Source: Rhodamnia argentea
Taxonomy: Eukaryota > Streptophyta > Magnoliopsida > Myrtales > Myrtaceae
Reading direction: 5' to 3'
Assembly: GCF_020921035.1 (NCBI RefSeq)
Contig: NC_063150.1
Location: 34,209,826-34,273,825, forward strand
DNA: 64,000 nt
Shown here piece by piece: positions 34,223 to 45,500 of this stretch. Position numbers and translations under genes: made by a program. The number at the start of each line of letters is the position of its first letter. Within the stretch, counting starts at the first letter, position 1. A model generated the notes under the pieces. It ran no database searches. It saw nothing but the letters and a program-made list of their open reading frames with translations, and had not been told where the DNA came from.

Positions 34223-34985
34223 CTATGTAACACCGACACGACAGGGGACACGGGACACGACACGATACGATACGCCGACACATGATTTTTCAAAAATTAG
34301 AAAATTTCGACACGCTGGGACACGTTATATATTAAATATATATATTTTTATATATACATGAAAAATTATGAATTTTATGATTCACATAAAAGTAAATAAT
34401 AAAAAAAGAGTTCTAGAATGAATTTATGCTAAAAATAAGGATTCACCATTTATTAACATCAACATTTTGAATTGAAAAATTCAACTACATTCATTATCAA
34501 ATATAACAACTCATTGATAATGTCTTTGTATCCGCTCCTTTTATATCGGGGTCATCAATGAAAATATAAGGGCACAAGTAACTGTGTGTGACAAGCTTAC
34601 GGGTTTCTCATGAAAGACAAAAACGCAACCAAAGTGGGAAATGGCAGCACAAGTGACTGTGTGTGACTATCTTGAGGGGCGAAAAGGGTAAAAGGAAATC
34701 AAAAGGAGTTGAGAGAGAGAGGGTGGATGCAACACATCACTGACACCTGCACAAAAGAGAGAGAGAGCTCTCTTTGGGAGCAGTGGTTGAAGAAATAGCA
34801 CAGGCGAAGGTGAAGTCACCCTTTGGACCAAAAAACAAAAAAAAGGTGAAGTCACCCTCATCCTCGTCTTTTTGTGCCGTGAAATGCGGACTCCTCCACT
34901 CTCTCTCTCTCTCTCTTCTTCATTGGCCACTGCTTTTTTCTTCTGTTGCTTCATTTCGTCATATCCATAAACCAAACAGGCCTCC

Positions 34986-35025
<40 letters not shown>

Positions 35026-35506
35026 GCTTACCCTCCATCGAACCCGCTTTCGCTCACATTCTTTCTTCATTTCTGACTTCGCGCCGATCTCTTCCTCGCT
35101 ATCTTCGTCGATGTTATGCGGGACATGGGCATCTCTGTAAAACCCTGTTATTTGCTCCTGTAATCTTGCTTTCACCACCATCATTTTCGCCGCCAGGCCT
35201 TGAGGGGAGCGACAGAGCCGAGAGTAGCGGGAGACGACGCGAGAGAGACAGAGGAGAGGTCGCGACAGCAGAAACAGAAAGAAGAGGTCGTATTTCTTAT
35301 TTTGACTTCAGTTTTTGCCCTTAAAAAGATCAAAACTTTCCTACCTTATGTCCGGATGCGAGTCCCTCGCGTGTCCGTTCCGTTGACTGCGAGTCGGAGC
35401 TCGGACACGCGTTGACTGCGTGTCCGGACGTGTCCGGCGCTTGTCGGACACCGACACGTGTCCGACATGCGAAAACTGCGCCCAAAGGCGTGTCCGTGCT
35501 ACATAG
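34223..35506. mobile_element. Mutator-like 'GACACG' element with internal CT-rich leader-like DNA
   Basis: The ends CTATGTAACACCGACACG and CGTGTCCGTGCTACATAG are inverse complements with two changes. Sub-terminal repeats of GACACG and its complement flank both sides. Compared with the related spacer at 31080-31130, this block is an insertion. The interior 34700-35180 differs in character: it has CT/GA microsatellites (34990-35019) and looks like the 5' leader of an ordinary plant gene, so host DNA may have been captured. Open frames inside are low complexity and I do not call a protein. Confidence 0.5.
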
Positions 35507-35660
35507 ACTGTGTCATAACAATCCCCACTAACTTTTTTTTTTTTTTTTTTTGGTTGTTTCTTAGCTCAAAAGAAAAGACGACAATGATAATAAGAGTATG
35601 GCTATACCTTCTACTAAAGGATTTGAATATAAAAATAAGGTTTTGTTAATCAGTATCCCT

Positions 35661-36585
35661 TCTTGAAGAGCCTTGACTTCACTCATTGAAACTCCATAAG
35701 TTTCGACTGGGCCCCCTAGGATTAGAAGAGCTTTTGTACTAACCTGCCGCCCGTATCCATGGCAAACTTGGCTCGATTGAAGAAAATGAAATACATGGAG
35801 CCAGGTTAGGTCACTTCGATCGCTTAAGAAGCTAATTTGGAAGAGAAAAATGCTTTTTGAGACACTTTATAAAGTGAAGAAATACACAATGTAGGAAGGC
35901 TTATTACATTAAGAGTAATTACTATATATACTAATGATTTGAGAAAATGGATAGATATAAATTATAAGAATGGACAAATTGCTTTCGCGAAAGTTTTTGA
36001 TAAGAAAAACAATTCAGAACGTTTTCAAGGAAGCTTAACAAGTGATTCGAGGGCATTTCATTTTTTTTTTCAAATTTCTACCGAAAGCAGCATAGGTCGT
36101 AGTGTTTGACTGAATAATTTATAGATTTTTTTTTTGGTCGAAAAATAATTTATAGATTTACAGGTAGACAAACTTTGGGATTTCTTTTGTTTCTTCAACT
36201 GAAGTAGTAACTGAAAAGATACTTGCCGAGATCTTCTCCCGGCTTCTCAAATTGAATGGCGAAACAGTCAATTGGTAAAACTATTCTGTCAGCCTAAAAG
36301 ATTAATCAATTTGTGTCAGTAGAGTTTTTTTTTTTTTTTTGTGTGGGCCATTTTAGATAGTGTAGATTTTAGGGTTCTGGGGTTCACGAGATGGCCAAAT
36401 CTTGGCAAATCAATATCAATAGGGCGGATAATTTATTCGTTCAGATCCAAATGAAACGGAGTGAAAACGAACTTCTCGATAAACAGAGAAAGTCCATACC
36501 AATTTTAGATAGCCTTCATCTACAAAACTCAAGCCGTTTTGATATCTCATGTTCTTATACAGCACGCGCGCGCGCGCACAAAGCA
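35661..36585. other. upstream region of array copy 2
   Basis: AT-rich sequence with T-runs at 36069, 36127 and 36328. A (CG)n run (36565-36577) lies just before the start codon where copies 3 and 4 carry leader sequence. A clean TATA box like those of copies 3 and 4 is missing; the nearest is TTATACA near 36555, too close to the start to act normally. Confidence 0.4.
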
Positions 36586-39500
36586 ATGGAACTTGAAGAC
36601 TTTACGATCACGGCGGCTGCCCTATTAGGGTTGATCTCGCTCTTCAAGAACCTGCTTGTCTTCATACGATGGCTTCATGCCACATTTCTTAGGCAGCCGA
36701 AGAACCTGCGCGAGTACGGCTCGTGGGCTGTCGTCACCGGACCCACCGACGGCATCGGGAAAGCCCTAGCCTTCGAGCTCGCGTCCAAGGGCCTCAACCT
36801 TGTTCTCGTGGGTCGAAACCCGAGTAAGCTAGAAGCCACTTCCAGTGAGCTGAGGTGGAGATACGGAAATGAGATCCAGGTCAGTGCTTATCGAATTAAG
36901 AATGTGATGCAACAAACACAATTCCTATCTACTTTAACAAAGTGATTACACGTCATGCCTAACAAGGGAATTGACCATTGATAAGGTACTTTCTCCAGGT
37001 CAAGACCGTAGTCGCCGACTTGGCAAAGCTGAGCGGATTGGAAATAGAGGCGGCGGTTGCCTCCGCGACCGAAGGGCTCGATGTCGGGGTGGTGGTGAAC
37101 AATGCCGGAGCGGCTCAAGGCCATCCATTCGCGAAGTACTTTCACGAAGTTGATGATGAATCGATGGAGAGCATACTGAGGGTGAATGTGAACGCAGTGG
37201 TGTGGGTAACGAAGGGAGTGATCGGTGGAATGTTGAAGAAGAAGAGAGGAGCGATTGTGAATATTGGATCTGGTTCCACCGTGTACGTCTCTTCGTTTCC
37301 TCTTCAAACCTTGTATGCCTCAACCAAAGCGTAAGTTTCGTATTCTCCAAAGTCCTAATGTATCTTCTTTCACCACATAAACTATACTAACATCCATTAC
37401 ATTTGTTAGTCTTCGTATACTGGGGAAAGTATATAAAATCTATCAATAACATATTAATGAGTGCTCCCAAGACAGTACGGCACTAATTGAGCATCGAATT
37501 AAGGAATCATTACCGATATTACTGTCTTTTAGGTTTCATCATGAAACTAAACCGATGCCCTTGGGAACGGCTCAGAACCGGCCGGTTCGGTCCGATCCGG
37601 GCTGTTCCTTTTGCTCACCCTTAATTTCATGAATACATATGTTAACTACACTTAGTGTTTTATTTATTTGCTTGTAGGTTTATGGCAATGTTCTCAAAAA
37701 GCGTGGCTCTTGAGTACAAGGACCAAGGGATCGACATTCAGTGCCAGGTAAATGTCTTATAAATTGTTATGCAATGTCTAGATAGATATAAAACTTTTTC
37801 AGTGCATGAATGTGGGTGAATGATCAACCTTCAACCACTATTTAATTTATGGATATTGTGTGTTGATTCCGAAGTTGTTTGCGTTTGAACTTTAGATAGA
37901 CATCATAATAGAAAAAGTTAGCCTTAACGTAAGGGAAAACATCGATTGATTTGTTTACTTGTAATGATTACTCATTCATAAACTTGTTTAGAACTTCAAT
38001 TTTCGGATTGGATAAGTCAATGTCAATAAAAAGGAATCTTATCCATGATTAAGGAAAAACGTACGTAAGCGTTAATCGGGGAAGACATATTTTGCATCTT
38101 GTGATATCATTTCGCCCGGAATGGCTCCACTCGATGAAATACATGTCACTGTTATGTTCGATTCTTATTGAATCGGGTTCCGTGGCAATTCGGACAACAA
38201 GCATAACGCATAATTAAGAACTGGAAGTGATTACTCTAAAGGGTAGTATATACAGGAACTGGAAAGATAAAATGGCAAATTGAGAGATACATAGTTCTTG
38301 ATGATTGTTGATTCCCTTCTTATTAACACAAAAATTAACCAAGTCAGCATAATCAGTATGATATCGATTAGGGTAAACATATGACCTGAGACTAGGTGAG
38401 GTGGCTATAGGCGAGATACTGGCTCTACTAGTCTTTGTCCATGGTCATACTGGACACTAGAGCTCTTGCTTATGGTCATACTTACTAATGACCATGTTCA
38501 GTTATGGATATACGATAGTGATTGGTTGACGATTGTTATAGTAAAATTGATTGTGATGTGCTTATCGAACATAAAAAGAGACCGAGTACAGGAGGAAGCC
38601 CTTGCATGTTAACATACGCAAGGAGGCTGTCCTTCTGTTAGAAAGTTAGAATATAGAGTGGTATTCTAAACGAAGATTATGATCAATCGATATATATATG
38701 AATCTCGACGAGTTGGATGAATATAAGGGAGTCAGCATTAAATTATCGCTCAAACTAAAATAATTGTCAAAGCATAAAACAAACATGTCAAGTTAAAACA
38801 ATTTGATGTTGATGACTTGGTTTAGGAAATTACATTGCCGATGAGTACAGATAACGAAACATCCGTTAGATGTCTTTCTACACGAGAAGTACATTATTTA
38901 CTGTCCGACGTGATTAGTGATAACACTTATCGACTAATGGATATTGATAAGAAAAAATTGTCACGTTCAATAAATGGAAAATACCTCAAGACATATCATC
39001 CAACTATGTGGGAGATGCAAGAGATGCAAGATGAGCGAGAAGAAGAACCATAAAAGGAAATATCGCAAGAAGTAGCTGTTGAAACGGGTGGATCGATTAA
39101 AAGAGAAATAATTCATTAAAAACTTTCTAAAACTCTGCACTCAATTATATAATATCACCAAAGCATTATATAACAAGTACCATAATTCGTTCATAAATAA
39201 ATATTTCACATAAATATTCACATTACAACATCAGTGGGAAATATTTCACAGGATGACAAACTAACTCTAAAACAATATCAGGATTGCAATATTCACAAAC
39301 TCAAAAACTAACGGCACTAAAAGAAAACATCAACATCCTCTCCAGTAACATCGTCTTATAACATGAAATGACTTCACAAACTAGTTAAAGCCAGGCAAAT
39401 TATTAAGTCTACAAGGCGCTCTTATAAAAGCTCTTGCGGTACCATTTGCTCTACGTTAAGACGCATTCTACCTCAGCCAAGGCCTATTTATAGCCAGGGT

Positions 39501-42500
39501 CGATGTCCTTGCCATCCCCATGCTCATGTACTTAGTCGGGAATCTAATCCCAAAACTCTTATAAAAACGGGAGTTGGCTTCCCATAAACGATCTATGACT
39601 TGTGCCATTCCACAGAAAGAGTTGTTCTCAGCACTATGACCCTCCTATCGTTTGGCATTACGTGATCATTCCGTATGACTTTTTGAATCATTTCGTTGAC
39701 CCTCTTCATATGTGACATCATGTCGGTTTGACCATCCCAGTGGTAAAGTGCTAAGTTCCATATGACTTCCTAAATCATTTCGTTGACCGTCTTCATATGT
39801 GACATCATGTTAGCTTGACCATTCCAATGGTAAAGGGCTAAAGCATATGTGACATCATGTCAGCTTGACCACTCCAGCGGTAAAGGGCTAAAGCATTCCA
39901 TGCGTCCTAGCGTAGAACGAATGATCCCTCGAGAGCTTTTATAAGGGCACCTTGTAGACTCAATAATTTTCCTGGCTTTAACTAGTTTGTGGAGTCATTT
40001 CCTGTTATAAGGCAACTTTACTAGAGAGGACGTTGATACTTTGTTTTAGTTCCTTTAATTTTGAAGTTTGTGAATATTGCAAACCTGATGTTGTTTTAGA
40101 GTTAGTTTGTCATCATGCAAAATATTTCCTACTGATATTGTAATATGAATATTTATATGAAATATTTGTTTATGGATGAATTATGGTATTTGTCATATAA
40201 GTCTTTAGTGGTATTATATAGTTGAGTGGGGAATTCTGGAAAGTTCTTAGTGATTTTAATGAACTCAATTTTGCTTAAATCTTTATATTAATGATAATTT
40301 TAAATGAGGATCCTTAGATGATGATTGGGAACTTAATGAACTTTCGAATCTATGTCCTTATGTAAAATACATTGGTATAATTAATTAGTGTAAAACGTGT
40401 CTATAAATGTTAGGTATTAATGATTTGTGCGAAATGTCTAAACAGCCTCATATTCATATATAATGGCAACGGCTTCAAAGAATATCGTGGCTGAGCTCAA
40501 TAAGGGCAAGAAGTTGAATGGTGAAAGCTATGAGATCTGGAATATAATAATCCAGTATGTGCTGGAAGAGTTATATGAACTGGAAGCTCTTAATTTGGTC
40601 ATGATAGAACCAGATGATGGAATCATTGCGTTGCGGAAGAGATAAGGATGCCTTTCTTGCTTGGAAAAAAAAAAGAACTCAACAGCTCGTATTACGTTGC
40701 TGAGCAGTATGGATAATGATATCATGCGTAAGTTCGGGCAGCATGAGAATATCATGGATATGTAGGATGTATTAAAGACTAGTTTTGGGCGGACATCGGT
40801 CACTAAGCTGATGTAGCTTACAATCAGGCTCAATACATATAAGATGCCACATGGGTATAATATGAAGCAACATCCGAGGTGCATGTCGAGCATGATCGGT
40901 GAGCTGGAAGGATGCTGGTCACACATTATCTGATGAGCACCAGGTGCAGGCAATGATCCGCTTTTTGCCCTATAGCTAGGAGCATATGAAAGTTAACCCG
41001 ACCCATAACGAGAATATGAAGACCTTCGAGGATGCTATGCGCCACCTTAAGCTAGAAGAGGTCCGCCTTTCCGGTGGCTAAGCCACAACCGATGTGTATT
41101 TTGCTGGTTCTAGCTTACATGGAGCTTCAAGTTGCAAGCGCAAGCATCCTGAGGGGTTTAGGAAGTGAAAAGGTAAAGGAGCAGAACCAACTCACAAGAA
41201 ATCGAAGTTTGACAAACATTAAAAAGGGAAGCGTCCTTTTAATAAGAACATTTCAAGGGTAAAGTGTTTTAATTATGGCAAGAAGGGTCATTTCACTCGC
41301 GATCGTGGCAAGTCAAAGAAAGTAGAAACCTTTTGTACACTTAAAAGTGTTAGTTATGTATCGAGTTCTATATTTCCAACTGAATTTCATCATTTATGGA
41401 CTGTAGACTCGGGGCCACGAGACCATATAGCCAAAGACAGAAATACTTTTGTGGAGTTTTGACGAATTTCACGTGGAGCGAAGTAGGTGTGACCGGTTCT
41501 CGGTCCGGTCCGGCTCTCCTCAAGAACCAGGAACATGGCCGTTGGTTTCGGTTCCCAATTTTCGAAATCGCGGACTAGATTGGGTCCAGTCCGGTTCTCG
41601 GGCGATTCTATGGGACCGGTAACCATATTGACTTTTGAATAATATTCACACTCCAATCACCAAATGGGGGTTGGTCCATTGCATCTCTCCCATTGTCTCT
41701 GTCTTTATATTGTTGATGCATATTTTGTATGTTCATGAAGGAAGAAAGAAACAAGTAGCATGGGAATAGGGTCATTGGTCTTTTCTTTTTTTGCAGAGGA
41801 GGAAGATTTTAAGGTCATCACATGAAAGCAAATAAAACCAACAAAAATGAGCTTTTGTGCTTCCTCGTTCCATTCACTTTCTTTAACCCCTACCCCCCCT
41901 CTCTTCTTTTACTGTTTTGTTACATTATGTTTCTTCACTTGATTTTTTCCCTTTGTGATAAAAAACACTTCGGATAAAAAATTATCACGTGATTGCCTAA
42001 GATGTGAGAAAGGGAGAGGCCATGTAAAGAAAGAAGGGAAAATTGGATTTAGCATTACGATTAAAAATTTAAAATAATATTAAAATCAACCGATCCGATT
42101 TGGGTGGTCCGGTCCAGTCCCGTATACATGGAACCGAGAATCAGATCGCCGCCCTCTAGAATCAAGAACCGGACCATCGGTCCGGTCCGGTCGAAGCGAT
42201 CCAAGTTCGGGCGGTCCAATTTGCTCATCCCAAGAGCGAAGTGGATCTATGTGGGGAACAACTTCAAAGCTGCTTTAAGAAATTTATGACCTTAGTGAAA
42301 AATCAATTAGATAAGAAAATAAAAGTATTGAGATCCGATCAAGGTCAAAAATAATTATCTCTTGAGTTCGGACATTTGCGTGATGAAAAGGAAATAGAAA
42401 GACAATTATCTATTTCATACAGTCCACATCAAAATGGTGTTGAAAAAAAAAAAGAAATAGAATCTTAATGAAAATGGTAGGGTTTATGATGGCATAGGCT

Positions 42501-45500
42501 AATTTGCCTATCACCTTTTGAGGTGATGCTTTGTTGGTTGCCGTCTATGTACTTTATCGTGTGCCTTCAAAGTCAACTTTTTCCACCCCATATAAGTTAT
42601 GGACATGTCGAAAATCATATTTGAGTTTTCTTAAACCTTGGGGTTGAGTTGCCTACATTCACAAAACCTCATAAATATGGAAAATTAGATCGAAGAGGCA
42701 AAAAGAGCATCTTCATAATGAACATAAATGAACAAAAAAGCAAAAATGTGACTGAATTTGAATCTCGAGATGTCACATTCTTATAGAATGACTTTTCGAG
42801 AAAGGGCGAAATAGATGAAGACTACTCCCTATTTGAGACCTCGGATCGAGATAATGGGAAATGCAGATATAATGATACAATGAGAGCAATGTGAGGAGTG
42901 GGGAATCAAGTACGAACCAGTCTCAATTACAATCACTTTCGAGTGGGAGCATAATGGAAAATAAAGTATATAGGGTACAATCTTCTCCACGACAAACAAG
43001 TCGCAAAATCATTCCTAGTTGACGTTTTGAGAGCGAAGGGAAAGCTTTCATAGTTGCTCCACAAGAAGAGGGTAAGCCTATGAATGTAATTGAGGCTCTA
43101 TCTTGGCTTGATAAGAAAAAATGGATGAAAGCAATGGAAGAAGAAATGGAGTCGATGAGATCACACCAAACTTGGAAACTGGTTAATCTTCTAAAAGGAT
43201 GCAGAGCTTACCTCTTCGTTGGTTGATCTCCAATTTGGAGAGTTGTTTTTACACGGAAACGGAAACAAGTAGGTTATCAAACTAAAGTATAAAGCTGATG
43301 ACTCAATTGAGAGATATAAGGTTCATCTTGTAGCGAAGGAGTATAACCAATAAGAATAAATTGATTATGAAAATATTTTTTCTTCTATGGTAAGATTTAC
43401 TTCAATTCGCCTTATTCTGGCAATAATGACAAGCTTGGATCTTAAATTACATTAGATGGATGTAAAGACTACTTTTCTCAATGGAAAATTAGAAGAATAA
43501 ATCTACATGAAACAACATGCTGGGTTTATTCTTGAAAGACAAGGAAAAAAAGTACGTCAACTTCTGAAATCAACATATGGCCTCAAGCAATCTTCAAAAT
43601 AATAGCACATATGTTTTCATAATGCCATAGTGGTTTTTGATTTTGAGATGATTAATGAAGACAATTACGTATATATCAAGAGATCCATATGTCATTTTGT
43701 GTTCTTATCATTATACGTTAATGATATACTAATTGCCTGAAGGAATATGGAGTTTGTCAAAACAGTCAAAAGTTGGCTATCTTGTAATTTTGAAAAGAAA
43801 GGTATGGGTGAAGCTACAAACATTTTTTGAGTCAATATTTCAAGAGATCATTCGAAAAGGTTATTATCTCTTTCGAAAGAGACATACATTAATAAAGTTC
43901 TTAAACGATTTCGTCTATAAGACCGTAAATCCATAGATATTCCTATTGTAAAAGGTGAAGATTTGAGTTACAGAATGTGTCCTAAGACTCCACATGAGTA
44001 GGAATGAATGAAAAGTGCTCCTTACGCGAGTGACGTTGGAAACTTAATGTGCGCTATGATGTGTATAATACCCGATATTTGTTATGCAGTTAGAATGGTA
44101 AGTAGATACCAATCCAATCCAGGTCAAGTATATTATGCCGTTGTCAAGAGAATCCCGAGGTATTTGAAAGTTACTGCTGATTATGCCCTGAGTTATCAAG
44201 GAAGTGATCCGCATCTTGACGATTACACCGATCTTGATTGAGGAGGAGATTTAGAAGAGAGAAAATCTACCTCTAGAAATGCGTTCTTACTAAATAATGG
44301 CGCAATATCATAGAGCAATAAGAAGCAGAAGTGTATAGCTTTATCTATCATGGAAGCCGAGTTTGTGACTATGTTAGCGAAAGCGTAAGAGGGTGTTTGG
44401 CTTAGGAGATTTTAGGATCATTTAGGTATTACTAGTGATACCGCAAATCCAACTTTGGTGTATTGTGATAGCCAAGTAGCAACAACTTACACTAAAGATC
44501 CCGGGTTCTATTGTAATACCAAACACATAGACATTAAGTGTAATTATGCTAAGGATGTAGTTGCATGAAAGAATGTGAACATACAATAAATATCTATGCA
44601 TAGAATGTTAGCAGATTCGATGACAAAACCGATTCCTAGAGATATTTTTCACGATCATGTAAAATTTCTAAGACTGCGTAGAATGCAATATACTAGATAT
44701 TGAAATTTCCCCAAATTTTGAGATTATTGCGTATGAGTTTTCATAATAATTATGGATATTAAAGTTTGGTGCTTTATGTTGAGAAAGTATGTTAGACAGA
44801 TGAAAGATCAGCCCACTCATACGGGTAATCACCTCTATTTACTGCACGATGAATAGAGATGAGACAAAATTTAAGCTCATTATCTAGGAGATAATTGTGG
44901 TGATAATTGAGAGATCGAGCTTAAATATCGGTGTCGCCTTAACAGAATGTTAAGATGAAGACTTAATATTTATTATGTCCGAAAGTGAAATACCCACATA
45001 TATCATTGTATCTATTTTTTATTGCTAGGTGTAAGTTCTGATGGATACTTTTGAGCGGAGTAGTTATGTAAACTCAAGTTAGACATTGGGTGTGTCTAAA
45101 CTTTCATATGTACGGTATTAAATGGATAGACATACACTCCATGAGAAGGAGAGAATATCGTAATAAGTATTTCATATTACATATGCATGAGTCAATCAAT
45201 AAGAGTAGGCAAAAGTTTGGATCTCAACTTTTTAAGTTGTGTAAGACTCTTGAGAATAAGAATTCCTCATTTGGTGCCCTCACGACTCTTAATTATTCTC
45301 AATATTTCTACTCAGTGTTCTTTATCTTAGAGTGTTATCTATCGTCATGAGATTGATTCGATCTAATGGGACATTTCTAGAAAGTGAGCTGAACTGAGAT
45401 TGAGAGGTCTAATGAAAGAGGAAGATCGATTTAGAGTTTTGAGTCACATTATAGATTTATATGCACAGATGAATCGGTAATGATTATTTTGTGTGATCAC

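Noticed and set aside
34667..35184. Several 64-123-codon open frames around CT repeats
   Set aside because: Low-complexity Ser/Leu or Arg/Glu runs come from the CT/GA microsatellite. No domain is visible, although the region may be captured gene leader.
36391..36585. In-frame upstream ATG extending array copy 2 by 65 residues
   Set aside because: The extension has no counterpart in copies 3 and 4, whose TATA boxes lie between such an upstream start and the conserved start, and it does not resemble a KCR N-terminus.
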